64,000 nt of DNA from Meridianimaribacter flavus. GTDB taxonomy: Bacteria; Bacteroidota; Bacteroidia; Flavobacteriales; Flavobacteriaceae. Positions 9,313 to 17,910 of this stretch are shown one piece after another (position 1 is the first letter of the stretch; the number at the start of each line of letters is the position of its first letter). Under the pieces are notes generated by a model. It was not told the DNA's origin and did no database searches. It saw only the letters and a list, made by a program, of their open reading frames with translations. Location of the stretch: assembly GCF_004366715.1 (NCBI RefSeq), contig NZ_SOQZ01000009.1, positions 1,852-65,851 on the forward strand, given 5' to 3'. The position numbers and the translations under genes were made by a program.

Positions 9313-10237
9313 TATGGATTCAATAAAAATATTTTCACCAGCAACTGTTGCTAACGTGTCTTGCGGATTTGATGTTCTTGGGTTTTGCCTCGACAGTGTT
9401 GGTGATGAAATGGTAATTAAAAAGACAAGTTCCAAAGGCATAACCATTAGTAAAATTGAAGGTTATGATTTGCCTTTAGAGACCAAAAAAAATGTTGCTG
9501 GTGTTGCTGGTTTAGCCATTTTAGAAGCAGCAAATGTAAACTTTGGTTTCGATGTTGAAATTTACAAACATATCAAACCAGGAAGTGGTGTTGGTAGCAG
9601 TTCAGCAAGTGCTTCTGGAGTTGTGTATGCTATAAATGAATTACTAGGAAAACCTTTCAATAAAACGCAATTAACAGCATTTGCCATGAAAGGTGAAGCT
9701 GTAGCTAGTGGCAATGAACATGCTGATAATATTGCTCCAGGATTATTTGGCGGATTTACTTTGGTAAAAAGTTTAGAGCCTCTAGAAATTTTAGAACTCC
9801 CTACTCCTACTGATTTATATGCAACCATTGTGCATCCTCAAATTGAGGTAAAAACTTCTGAAGCAAGGGCTATTTTACCTAAACACATTCAATTTAAAGA
9901 CGGAATTACACAATGGGCAAATGTTGGTAGTTTGGTTCATGGACTGCATACTTCAGACTATGATTTAATCAGTCGTTCATTGCAAGATGTTATAGTAGAA
10001 CCTCACAGAAAACAGCTTATACCACAGTTTGATGTTGCCAAAGCTTCTGCAATGCAATCTGGTGCATTAGGTGTTGGTATTTCTGGTTCTGGACCTTCAA
10101 TTTTTGCTTTAAGCAAAGGAGAAACAACAGCAAACCAAGTTGCCGAAGCCTTTGAAAATGTGTATAAAAACACAACAATAGATTTTAAAGTTTACGTTTC
10201 AAAAATTAATCCTAACGGAATAAAAACACTATCATGA
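9305..10237 (+). CDS. thrB: Homoserine kinase
   Basis: It phosphorylates L-homoserine with ATP to give the substrate of threonine synthase. The GHMP-kinase ATP-binding loop is visible as PGSGVGSSSASA, and the C-terminal GHMP motif as GISGSGPSIFA. The 310-residue length is normal. The frame opens at 9305 (MTNMDSIKIF); a second in-frame ATG at 9314 is equally possible and begins closer to family starts. The gene overlaps thrA at its 5' end and thrC by 4 nt (ATGA) at its 3' end, which implies translational coupling. Confidence 0.94.
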   Translation: MTNMDSIKIFSPATVANVSCGFDVLGFCLDSVGDEMVIKKTSSKGITISKIEGYDLPLETKKNVAGVAGLAILEAANVNFGFDVEIYKHIKPGSGVGSSSASASGVVYAINELLGKPFNKTQLTAFAMKGEAVASGNEHADNIAPGLFGGFTLVKSLEPLEILELPTPTDLYATIVHPQIEVKTSEARAILPKHIQFKDGITQWANVGSLVHGLHTSDYDLISRSLQDVIVEPHRKQLIPQFDVAKASAMQSGALGVGISGSGPSIFALSKGETTANQVAEAFENVYKNTTIDFKVYVSKINPNGIKTLS

Positions 10238-11523
10238 ACTACTTTTCACTAAATAAAAAAGCACCAAACACTACTTTTAAGGATGCAGTAATTAAAGGGC
10301 TAGCTCCAGACAAAGGTTTGTACTTTCCAGAGAGCATCACTCCTTTACCAGACTCTTTTTTTAAGTCTATTGATTCGCTTTCATATTCTGAAATTGCCTT
10401 TGAAGCTATCAAACAGTTTGTGACTCCTGATATTCCTGAAGCAATTTTAAAAGACATTATAGAAGATACATTGTCGTTTGATTTTCCTGTTGAAAAAATA
10501 ACCGATTCTATTTCAACTTTAGAATTATTTCATGGTCCAACAATGGCTTTTAAAGACGTTGGTGCGCGTTTTATGGCTAGATGTTTGGGTTATTTCAATC
10601 AGAATAACACCAACGAAGTTACAGTTTTGGTAGCGACATCAGGAGATACTGGAGGCGCTGTAGCTAATGGTTTTTTAGGTGTTGAAGGTGTAAATGTGGT
10701 GATTTTATATCCTAGCGGAAAAGTGAGTGATATACAAGAAAAACAATTAACTACGCTTAAAAAAAACATTAAAGCATTAGAAGTTCATGGTACGTTTGAC
10801 GATTGTCAAGCTATGGTAAAACGAGCATTTTTAGACGACACTTTAACCAGTAAAATGCAACTCACGTCAGCCAACTCTATTAATGTAGCACGATGGTTAC
10901 CACAGTTATTTTACTTTATGTTTGCTTACAAACAACTTCACAAGAGTTATGACAATATTGTGTTTTCAGTACCAAGTGGTAACTTCGGAAATATTTGTGC
11001 TGGTATGATGGCACAACGTTTAGGCTTACCTGTTAAACATTTTATTGCTGCAAACAATGCTAATGCCATTGTATATAATTATTTGCAAACGCAACAGTAC
11101 GAACCAAAACCTTCAGTACAAACCATAAGCAACGCTATGGATGTTGGTGACCCAAGTAATTTTGTACGTATTCAGGAATTACATAATAACGATTTTGAAA
11201 CCTTAACAAAGCAATTAAGCGGTTATAGTTTTACTGATGAAGAAACTATTAAAGCTATTGAAGAGTTATACAATGAGTATAATTACATTGCAGATCCTCA
11301 CGGAGCTGTTGGATATTTAGCATGTAAATCGCATTTAAAAAACAATCCAAATGACCACTGCGTGTTTTTAGAAACTGCTCATCCTACTAAGTTTTTAGAT
11401 GTTGTAGAAGATACTATAAAAGAAAATATAGATTTACCTGAGCAAATCTTAAAAGTGATGAAAAAGAAAAAACGTTCAGTAGAAATTTCAACTTACGAAG
11501 ATTTAAAGGCGTTTTTATTGTAA
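10234..11523 (+). CDS. thrC: Threonine synthase
   Basis: This PLP enzyme converts O-phosphohomoserine to threonine. The PLP-binding lysine lies in HGPTMAFKDVGAR, and the phosphate or cofactor loop in VPSGNFGNICAG. The 429-residue length fits the long (E. coli-like) class of threonine synthases, with the N-terminal NKKAPNTTFKDAVIKGLAPDKG-type segment typical of that class. It is the last gene of the thrABC operon. No clear terminator follows; a small palindrome CTCGATTATCGAG lies at about 11607-11619. Confidence 0.95.
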   Translation: MNYFSLNKKAPNTTFKDAVIKGLAPDKGLYFPESITPLPDSFFKSIDSLSYSEIAFEAIKQFVTPDIPEAILKDIIEDTLSFDFPVEKITDSISTLELFHGPTMAFKDVGARFMARCLGYFNQNNTNEVTVLVATSGDTGGAVANGFLGVEGVNVVILYPSGKVSDIQEKQLTTLKKNIKALEVHGTFDDCQAMVKRAFLDDTLTSKMQLTSANSINVARWLPQLFYFMFAYKQLHKSYDNIVFSVPSGNFGNICAGMMAQRLGLPVKHFIAANNANAIVYNYLQTQQYEPKPSVQTISNAMDVGDPSNFVRIQELHNNDFETLTKQLSGYSFTDEETIKAIEELYNEYNYIADPHGAVGYLACKSHLKNNPNDHCVFLETAHPTKFLDVVEDTIKENIDLPEQILKVMKKKKRSVEISTYEDLKAFLL

Positions 11524-11639
11524 AAGTTAACTGTCTCAGCAAGCTCAGGAAGCATGAATGAAAAAGCAGTTTTGATTTCTAGGCAAGCCTTGGTGCATTT
11601 AAATCTCGATTATCGAGTAAATAGTGCTATCTTTAAATC

Positions 11640-11906
11640 ATGAAAGAACAGCTTACACTAAAAACAACTGATACACTTGCGCTTGAACGCACTAGATTAG
11701 CAAATGAACGAACATTTTTAGCCTATTTTAGAACTTTTGTCGTTTTTGTGAGCTCTGGTGTTGCTATATTAAAGCTTACCATTTTACAAGAAATTACTCC
11801 TATTGGATATTCCTTGTTGATTATTGCTCCTGTGTTATTACTCATTGGAGCATTACGATTCTTTTATGTAAAGCGGAAACTAAAAAAATACTTTTACAAA
11901 GCTTAA
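11640..11906 (+). CDS. DUF202 / YidH-family small membrane protein
   Basis: An 88-residue protein with the DUF202 signature LALERTRLANERTFLAYFRT, followed by two predicted membrane segments (about residues 32-50 and 58-75) and a basic C-terminus. In yeast and other organisms DUF202 domains pair with vacuolar or ion-handling complexes; in bacteria the role is unknown. The upstream TATCTTTA resembles a -7 element and would give a very short 5' UTR. Its 3' end overlaps the convergent aminopeptidase gene by 4 nt. Confidence 0.85.
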   Translation: MKEQLTLKTTDTLALERTRLANERTFLAYFRTFVVFVSSGVAILKLTILQEITPIGYSLLIIAPVLLLIGALRFFYVKRKLKKYFYKA

Positions 11907-13381
11907 TCTAATTTAGGCAATTGTAAACCAGATAATACACTTTCTTCTTTCATTAAAGCTTCAATTTCATCAGATTTTCTTGGAGCTTCTGCTGATAAGT
12001 TGATTGGACCATTTTCAGTAATTAAAATATCATCTTCTATACGAACAGCAATTCCCCACCATTTTTCATCGCAATCGCTACCTTCTGGAATATAAATACC
12101 TGGTTCTACAGTAATCACCATATTTGGTACAAAAGCTCCTCTTAAATTGGTGTCATGAACATCAAGTCCAATATGATGTGAGGTTCCATGCGGAAAATAT
12201 TGTCTAGCATCAGCTTCATTTTTAGCGATACCTAATTTCACCAAACCTTTATTAATTATTTCTCTAGAAGCAGCATCAGTATCTCTTGTTGAGTTTCCTA
12301 CTATAGTAGCATTAATTCCAGCTTCTTGAGCTTCGTATACTAAATCGTAAATTTGTTTTTGTTCTTTCGAAAACTTACCGTTTGCAGGTATGGTTCTGGT
12401 AACATCTGCTGTATAACCATGATACTCTGCACCAAGATCCATAAGCACTAAATCATTACCGAGTTTCGTCTTATTGTTTTCAATATAATGTAGTACACAA
12501 CCGTTATGACCAGCACCAACAATACTAGGGTAACCTTCATACTCGCTACCATACTTTTTATACACATATTCATGCACACCTTGTACTTCAGTCTCAGACA
12601 TATTAGGATGCATTGCTTTCATAACCTCACGTTGTCCCATAGCTGAAATTCGCACAGCTTTCTTTAACAACACCATTTCTTCGTCAGTTTTAACTTCTCG
12701 CAATCCTGCCATTAATCTTCCTAAGGTTCGTGTATCTGTTTTTACTTTAGATTGCACTACTTGCGTGTCTTGCTCCTCTTCGATTTGATCTTTCTTGTTA
12801 TCAATATCAAAAGCTTCTAGCACATGAATTTGCTGTTTAAACGACTGTATTAAACTGTACAAATCTGCTGTGTTTCGTTTAGAATCTCTATAGTCATCTT
12901 TAAAATCGAAATACAACACCGAATCAAAACTAGTAAAATCAATTCCTGACTCTAAAAACTCCTTTCCATTAAAAGCCATTTCAAACCCTAACTGCTCTTT
13001 TGCGCCTTCTACTCCTAGCCTGTAACCTGTCCATTGTTCTGCTCTAGCATTACGCTCTTGAACATATAGTATTTCGTTGTAGCGTTTTCCTTCGGAATTG
13101 GTTTGATACTCTGAGAATACCACCAAAACTGCATGAGGCTCTTTGTAACCTGTGAGGTAGTAAAAATTAGGATCCTGATGGTATACATAATCTACATCGT
13201 TAGCTCTGTTTCTAACAGGATTTGAAAAGAAAACAGCCACACTATTCTCTGGCATTTGTGTGCGTAAAGCTTCTCTTCTATTTTTATGAAATTCTGAACT
13301 TAAAAAATCTTCAGGCAACCCTTTTTGTGCTGTTACAGTTAAGGTTAACAACATCATACATACGGAAAATAAAATTCTCAT
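11903..13381 (-). CDS. Exported Xaa-Pro aminopeptidase (M24B)
   Basis: This enzyme removes N-terminal residues before proline. It begins with a signal peptide (MRILFSVCMMLLTLTVTAQ), so it should act in the periplasm or outside. An AMP_N domain (about 20-180) is followed by the pita-bread metallopeptidase domain. The metal ligands are visible in LMDLGAEY and YTADVTRT (two Asp), HGTSHHIGLDVHD (His), TVEPGIYIPEG (Glu) and VRIEDD (Glu). The 492-residue length fits aminopeptidase P. It is monocistronic and convergent with the DUF202 gene. Confidence 0.92.
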   Translation of the reverse strand: MRILFSVCMMLLTLTVTAQKGLPEDFLSSEFHKNRREALRTQMPENSVAVFFSNPVRNRANDVDYVYHQDPNFYYLTGYKEPHAVLVVFSEYQTNSEGKRYNEILYVQERNARAEQWTGYRLGVEGAKEQLGFEMAFNGKEFLESGIDFTSFDSVLYFDFKDDYRDSKRNTADLYSLIQSFKQQIHVLEAFDIDNKKDQIEEEQDTQVVQSKVKTDTRTLGRLMAGLREVKTDEEMVLLKKAVRISAMGQREVMKAMHPNMSETEVQGVHEYVYKKYGSEYEGYPSIVGAGHNGCVLHYIENNKTKLGNDLVLMDLGAEYHGYTADVTRTIPANGKFSKEQKQIYDLVYEAQEAGINATIVGNSTRDTDAASREIINKGLVKLGIAKNEADARQYFPHGTSHHIGLDVHDTNLRGAFVPNMVITVEPGIYIPEGSDCDEKWWGIAVRIEDDILITENGPINLSAEAPRKSDEIEALMKEESVLSGLQLPKLD

Positions 13382-13514
13382 GAGTTTGTTTAATTAGTCT
13401 TTAAAATTAAAAATAAATAATAATGTATTGCTAATATAATTATCGCTTTACATTAACATTTTTTTGTAAAACTTTTTAAGTGTTAAGGCGTTTAAATAAA
13501 CAGATAATTTTATA

Positions 13515-13522
13515 TACTTTTG
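13515..13522 (+). promoter_or_regulatory. -7 element (TACTTTTG) of the small ORF-gcvT operon
   Basis: Exact TAnnTTTG match. Predicted transcription start near 13526 is within about four bases of the ATG at 13530, so the 50-aa ORF would be translated from an almost leaderless mRNA. Confidence 0.6.
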
Positions 13523-13529
13523 CGAATAG

Positions 13530-13682
13530 ATGAAGGAATTTTTACTACTAATAATCGAGTTTTTAGGTGGTAGTGTTGAAATACTATCCAATAGTAAAAA
13601 TCCAAAAAAAGCAATAGTTTCAGTTATTTTGGTTTTAGCTGTTGTTTTTCTAATAATTTATTTACTAACCAAAGATTTTTAA
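13530..13682 (+). CDS. Small single-pass membrane protein (50 aa), first gene before gcvT
   Basis: ATG at 13530 to TAA at 13680-13682 gives 50 residues: a hydrophobic N-terminal stretch ([13 protein letters not shown]), a short Lys/Asn loop (SNSKNPKKA) and a strong membrane segment (about residues 28-46), ending KDF. The stop codon is one nucleotide before the gcvT ATG, and an exact promoter lies just upstream, so the ORF is the natural first cistron. I recognise no family. It is too short for usual gene-calling cutoffs. Confidence 0.6.
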   Translation: MKEFLLLIIEFLGGSVEILSNSKNPKKAIVSVILVLAVVFLIIYLLTKDF

Positions 13683-13683
13683 A

Positions 13684-14766
13684 ATGAAAGATACCGCCTT
13701 AACAGCAACACATCAAGCTCTTGGAGCAAAAATGGTTCCTTTTGCAGGATACAATATGCCAGTACAATATGAAGGTGTAAACATTGAGCATGAAACCGTA
13801 AGAAATGGTGTTGGTGTTTTTGATGTGAGCCATATGGGAGAATTTTTAATTGAAGGACCTCATGCGCTTGAGCTTATTCAAAAAACATGTAGCAATGATG
13901 CTTCAAAACTTACTGTTGGAAAAGCGCAATACAGCTGTATGCCTAATGATGATGGTGGTATTGTTGATGATTTAATTATCTATCGTATTAAGGAAGACAC
14001 GTATTTATTGGTAGTAAATGCGAGTAATATTGAAAAAGACTGGAACTGGTTACAATCTAAAAATGATGTAGGTGCAGAACTACGTGATTTAAGCGAAGAT
14101 TATTCGTTATTAGCCATTCAAGGACCAAAAGCTGTTGAAGCTATGCAATCCTTATCTAGTCATGATTTGTCAGACATTAAATTTTACAATTTTGTAGTTG
14201 GTGATTTTGCAGGTATTGAGCATGTTATCATTTCTGCAACAGGATATACAGGAAGTGGTGGATTTGAAATTTACTGCAAAAACAGTGAAGTTAAACAAAT
14301 TTGGGACAAAGTGTTTGAAGCTGGAGCAGATTATGGCATTAAGCCAATTGGTTTAGCAGCAAGAGATACGCTACGTCTAGAAATGGGTTATTGCCTTTAC
14401 GGAAATGATATAGACGATACAACCTCTCCTATTGAAGCTGGTTTAGGCTGGATTACTAAATTCACTAAAACCTTCACAAACTCTGAAGCTTTAGAAGACC
14501 AAAAGCGTCGTGGAGCTGAACGTAAACTTGTGGCTTTTGAGCTAGACGAAAGAGGAATTCCGCGTCAAGGATATGACATTGTAGATTCTCAAGGAAAAGC
14601 AATAGGTAATGTAACTTCTGGGACTATGTCACCTTCATTAAATAAAGGTATTGGATTAGGATATGTACCAACTGTATTTGCTGATGCTGGTAGCAAAATC
14701 AATATTCAAATTAGAAAAAATGCTGTTCCTGCAACCGTAGTGAAATTACCATTTTACAAAGGTTAA
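13684..14766 (+). CDS. gcvT: Glycine cleavage system T protein (aminomethyltransferase)
   Basis: It takes the aminomethyl group from lipoyl-H protein and passes the C1 unit to tetrahydrofolate, releasing ammonia. The N-terminus ([25 protein letters not shown]), [10 protein letters not shown] and the folate-site region [12 protein letters not shown] are diagnostic, and the 360-residue length is normal. gcvH and gcvP are not in the window. It sits in a forward run with the 50-aa membrane ORF before it and glutaminase 3 nt after it, suggesting one transcript. Confidence 0.95.
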   Translation: MKDTALTATHQALGAKMVPFAGYNMPVQYEGVNIEHETVRNGVGVFDVSHMGEFLIEGPHALELIQKTCSNDASKLTVGKAQYSCMPNDDGGIVDDLIIYRIKEDTYLLVVNASNIEKDWNWLQSKNDVGAELRDLSEDYSLLAIQGPKAVEAMQSLSSHDLSDIKFYNFVVGDFAGIEHVIISATGYTGSGGFEIYCKNSEVKQIWDKVFEAGADYGIKPIGLAARDTLRLEMGYCLYGNDIDDTTSPIEAGLGWITKFTKTFTNSEALEDQKRRGAERKLVAFELDERGIPRQGYDIVDSQGKAIGNVTSGTMSPSLNKGIGLGYVPTVFADAGSKINIQIRKNAVPATVVKLPFYKG

Positions 14767-14769
14767 AAT

Positions 14770-15684
14770 ATGATAGATTACCAAAACATTTTAAATCAAA
14801 TAAATCAAAAAGTTACCAAGGATAAAAACAAAGGCAAAATTGCAAGTTATATTCCAGAATTGGCAACTGTAGATTTGAATAGTTTTGGTATTCATTTACA
14901 ATTAGTCTCTGGTGAGCAGTTTGCGGTTGGAGATGCGCACAAGTCCTTTTCAATTCAAAGTATCTCTAAGGTATTATCCTTGGCATATGCAATGTCAATT
15001 ATTGGTACAGACTTATGGAAACGACTAGATGTTGAACCCTCAGGAAACCCATTTAATCATCTTTCGCTTTTAGAACTAGAAGAAGGTATTCCAAGAAATC
15101 CTTTTATTAATTCTGGAGCCATTGTAATTGCTGATATTCTCGTGTCTAATTTAGAAAATCCAAAATCTGATTTTTTAAATTACATACGAGATATTACTGG
15201 AGACAACACTATTGATTACAATTACAAGGTCGCTCAATCTGAAAAAGAAACAGGTTTTAACAACTATGCTGCTGCTAATCTATTAAAATCATTCAACAAC
15301 TTAAATAATGATGTTGAGGTGGTTTTAGACTTTTACTTTCATCAATGTGCATTACAAATGTCTTGTGCACAACTCTCAAAGGCTTTTCATTTGTTTGCTA
15401 ATAAAGGAAAATGTCTTGCTAATAAAGCACGACTTACTAAAAGTCAAGCCAAACGTATTAACGCTATAATGCTTACCTGTGGTTTTTATGATGAAGCTGG
15501 AGAGTTTGCTTTTGAGGTTGGCTTACCAGGAAAAAGTGGCGTTGGTGGTGGTATTGTAGCCTTACTTCCTAATGAGTTTGTAATTTCAGTTTGGTCTCCT
15601 GGATTAAATGAACGCGGAAACTCTAAACTTGGCATGAAAGCCTTAGAGCAATTTACTACACTCGCCAACCAATCTATATTTTAA
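14770..15684 (+). CDS. glsA: Glutaminase A
   Basis: It hydrolyses L-glutamine to glutamate and ammonia. The serine-dependent beta-lactamase-like fold is shown by the S-x-x-K motif in FSIQSISKVLSLAYA, with further family motifs EPSGNPFNHL, NPFINSGAI and GLPGKSGVGGGI. The 304-residue length is standard. It follows gcvT by 3 nt and is probably co-transcribed with it; both reactions yield ammonia, but a functional link is only an inference. Confidence 0.94.
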   Translation: MIDYQNILNQINQKVTKDKNKGKIASYIPELATVDLNSFGIHLQLVSGEQFAVGDAHKSFSIQSISKVLSLAYAMSIIGTDLWKRLDVEPSGNPFNHLSLLELEEGIPRNPFINSGAIVIADILVSNLENPKSDFLNYIRDITGDNTIDYNYKVAQSEKETGFNNYAAANLLKSFNNLNNDVEVVLDFYFHQCALQMSCAQLSKAFHLFANKGKCLANKARLTKSQAKRINAIMLTCGFYDEAGEFAFEVGLPGKSGVGGGIVALLPNEFVISVWSPGLNERGNSKLGMKALEQFTTLANQSIF

Positions 15685-15706
15685 AACGTTTAGTTTATAA
15701 GTATAA

Positions 15707-16549
15707 ATGAAAAACGAAAACAAACATACTGTTTTAATTCTTGGTGCAAGTGGTTTTTTAGGTAACGCCATTTACAAAGAGCTATGTGCATATTTTAGAA
15801 CATTTGGTACCTACCGAACTGCTAAACGTGAGTTTGAAAAGAACCAACATTTTTTTCAGTATGATGTTGAAGAAGACGATGTTGTTGAAATTATTGAAGC
15901 TGTAAAACCCACCATTATTGTTTCAGCACTTAGAGGCGATTTTCATGCACAAGTAACAGCGCACAAACACATTTCTGAGTATCTTCAAACTAACAAAAAC
16001 TGTAAAATCATATTCATTTCTTCAGCAAATGCATTTGATGCTTATAGCAAATTTCCAAGTTATGAGCTCGATAAAACCTTTAGTAACAGTATTTACGGAC
16101 ACTTTAAAATTAAAGTTGAAAACATGCTCTTGCGACTTCCAAAGCAGCAAGTAGTAATCTTAAGACTTCCAATAGTATTAGGCGTACAATGTCCTAGAAT
16201 AAAGGAAATTCAACAGCACATTTTAGAAGGGACTTCAGTAGAAATTTTCCCTAATGTTATCATGAATGTGACTACTGACAGTAAAATTACCCAACAAGTA
16301 CATTATATTATCAATCGTAATAAATATGGCATCTTTCATTTAGGAAGTACCGATTTAGTGCATCATGATGAGTTCATAAAAGACATTGTAAAACTTCACA
16401 CCCAAAAGCGTGTTAACTACAAGCATGTTTTTACCACTAATGAAGATAGATACTTAGCGGTATTACCTAAATACAATTTGCTACCAAAGCACTTACAAAT
16501 ATCAAGTACGCAAGTTTTGCAAGAGTTGGAAAAACAACACAATAGTTAA
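15707..16549 (+). CDS. NAD-dependent sugar epimerase / RmlD-like SDR protein
   Basis: A 280-residue extended short-chain dehydrogenase with the N-terminal dinucleotide motif GASGFLGNAIYKEL. The expected Ser/Thr region (FISSANAFDAYS) and a Y-x-x-x-K-like site (SIYGHFKIKVEN, Tyr and Lys) are present, so catalysis is possible. It is nearest to dTDP-4-dehydrorhamnose reductase-type proteins, but the substrate cannot be told. It is the fourth gene of the gcvT run. Its stop codon lies inside the left arm of the palindromic element at 16546-16710. Confidence 0.75.
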   Translation: MKNENKHTVLILGASGFLGNAIYKELCAYFRTFGTYRTAKREFEKNQHFFQYDVEEDDVVEIIEAVKPTIIVSALRGDFHAQVTAHKHISEYLQTNKNCKIIFISSANAFDAYSKFPSYELDKTFSNSIYGHFKIKVENMLLRLPKQQVVILRLPIVLGVQCPRIKEIQQHILEGTSVEIFPNVIMNVTTDSKITQQVHYIINRNKYGIFHLGSTDLVHHDEFIKDIVKLHTQKRVNYKHVFTTNEDRYLAVLPKYNLLPKHLQISSTQVLQELEKQHNS

Positions 16550-16710
16550 CGTGAATAACGGATAAAAAATTTTCGTCAGTTAGAGTAAATTTTACTATTA
16601 AAATGAGTGGAATTTGTATCGAAAACAAGAAAATTTCTATCAAAAACGTACTTCTAGACACAAAATTCTTGCAGAATTTTACTCGAAGTGACTCATATTA
16701 TTCACGTTAA
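16546..16710. repeat. 165-bp palindromic intergenic element (REP/MITE-like)
   Basis: The ends TTAACGTGAATAA (16546-16558) and TTATTCACGTTAA (16698-16710) are perfect 13-bp inverted repeats. Inside, GTCAGTTAGAGTAAA (from 16575) and its imperfect complement TTTTACTCGAAGTGAC (16677-16692) form a second pair of arms, and the middle holds TTGTATCGAAAACAAG. No ORF. From memory, elements with this GTCAGTTCGAGTAAAAT-like core are common between genes in Flavobacteriaceae; that needs a genome scan. Confidence 0.75.
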
Positions 16711-16759
16711 TTAACCAATAATTTATTACCTTTAAGGGTAACCAAATTATTTAACTTTT

Positions 16760-17050
16760 ATGACACTCCTTACCCAAGATGCTATAGAAAAAAAACTATT
16801 GCGTTTCCCTGACTGGGAATATTACGAAAACGCTATTCATGTAGAGTTTGAATTCGATAATTTTAAAGACTGCTTTAGTGCCATGAGCCGAATAGCTTTT
16901 GAATGCGAAGCGCAAAACCACCATCCAAACTGGACCAATGTGTACAACATACTTACCATTTCACTTTCAACACATAGTGCCAATGGCGTTACCGAAAAAG
17001 ATTTTAAACTAGCCGAAGCTATTGAAGCAATTGTAGAAGTTCAAGAATAG
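16760..17050 (+). CDS. phhB: Pterin-4a-carbinolamine dehydratase
   Basis: It recycles the pterin cofactor of aromatic amino acid hydroxylases by dehydrating 4a-hydroxy-tetrahydropterin. The 96-residue length is standard, and the catalytic His-rich motif appears as EAQNHHPNWTNVYN with the conserved LSTHSANGVTEKD segment. It is preceded by the palindromic element and a TTACCTTTA promoter-like sequence. No phenylalanine hydroxylase gene lies nearby. Confidence 0.93.
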   Translation: MTLLTQDAIEKKLLRFPDWEYYENAIHVEFEFDNFKDCFSAMSRIAFECEAQNHHPNWTNVYNILTISLSTHSANGVTEKDFKLAEAIEAIVEVQE

Positions 17051-17076
17051 TTGTTTTTACAACGCTACATTTTTAT

Positions 17077-17084
17077 TACATTTG
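17077..17084 (+). promoter_or_regulatory. -7 element (TACATTTG) of yebC
   Basis: Exact TAnnTTTG match 29 bases before the yebC ATG; predicted start of transcription near 17088. Confidence 0.6.
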
Positions 17085-17112
17085 GTCAAAATTTTAAATT
17101 AAGTAACAATTT

Positions 17113-17859
17113 ATGGGAAGAGCTTTTGAATTTCGTAAAGCGCGAAAAATGAAACGTTGGTCTGCAATGAGTAAAGCCTTTACACGTATTGGAAAAGATA
17201 TTGTAATGGCTGTTAAAGAAGGTGGTCCTGATCCAGACAGTAACTCCAGGTTAAGAGCAGTAATACAAAATGCCAAATCGGTAAACATGCCTAAAGATAA
17301 TATTGAACGTGCTATAAAACGTGCGTCCGATAAAAACCAAGGCGATTATAAAGAAGTATTATTTGAAGGCTATGCACCACATGGTATTGCTATTTTGGTT
17401 GAAACTGCAACTGATAATAATACACGTACAGTAGCAAACGTAAGAAGCTATTTTAATAAATGTGATGGTAGTTTAGGCACATCAGGTTCGGTAGTGTTTA
17501 TGTTTGACCATACCTGTAACTTTAAAGTAAAAAGTGACGGAATAGATCTTGAAGAACTAGAATTGGAGCTCATTGATTTTGGTGTAGAAGAAGTATTTGA
17601 AGACACTGACCAAGATGCTGATGGAAACGAGCAAACCAGTGTAATGATTTATGCTCCATTTGAAAGTTTTGGAAAAATACAAGCCTATTTAGAAACCAAT
17701 AACATTGAAATTTTATCTTCTGGGTTTGAGCGTATACCACAAGTTACCAAAGCAATTACTGCAGAACAAGCTGAAGATGTAGAAAAACTTTTAGAAAAGC
17801 TTGAAGAAGATGACGATGTACAAAACGTATATCACACTATGGAAGAAACTGCTGAGTAA
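17113..17859 (+). CDS. yebC: YebC/PmpR-family protein
   Basis: A 248-residue member of the YebC family. It starts with MGRAFEFRKARKMKRWSAMS, and has the conserved SKAFTRIGKDI, NVRSYFNKCDG and VMIYAPFESFG regions over three domains. The family was named as transcriptional regulators; recent work in bacteria links some members to translation at proline stretches. A dedicated promoter lies upstream and a strong bidirectional terminator downstream, so it is monocistronic. Confidence 0.93.
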   Translation: MGRAFEFRKARKMKRWSAMSKAFTRIGKDIVMAVKEGGPDPDSNSRLRAVIQNAKSVNMPKDNIERAIKRASDKNQGDYKEVLFEGYAPHGIAILVETATDNNTRTVANVRSYFNKCDGSLGTSGSVVFMFDHTCNFKVKSDGIDLEELELELIDFGVEEVFEDTDQDADGNEQTSVMIYAPFESFGKIQAYLETNNIEILSSGFERIPQVTKAITAEQAEDVEKLLEKLEEDDDVQNVYHTMEETAE

Positions 17860-17880
17860 AAGTAGTTAATAAAAAGCATT

Positions 17881-17909
17881 AAAAAAGAGGAGTTCAACTC
17901 CTCTTTTTT
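17881..17909. terminator. Bidirectional terminator between yebC and the integrase
   Basis: AAAAAAGAGGAG and CTCCTCTTTTTT form a 12-bp perfect stem with a short TTCAA loop. It serves yebC on the plus strand and the recombinase on the minus strand. Confidence 0.9.
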
Positions 17910-17910
17910 A

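Noticed and set aside
11554-11643. 29-codon ORF overlapping the DUF202 start by ATGA
   Set aside because: No promoter, no recognisable composition, and no leader-like codon run; probably chance.
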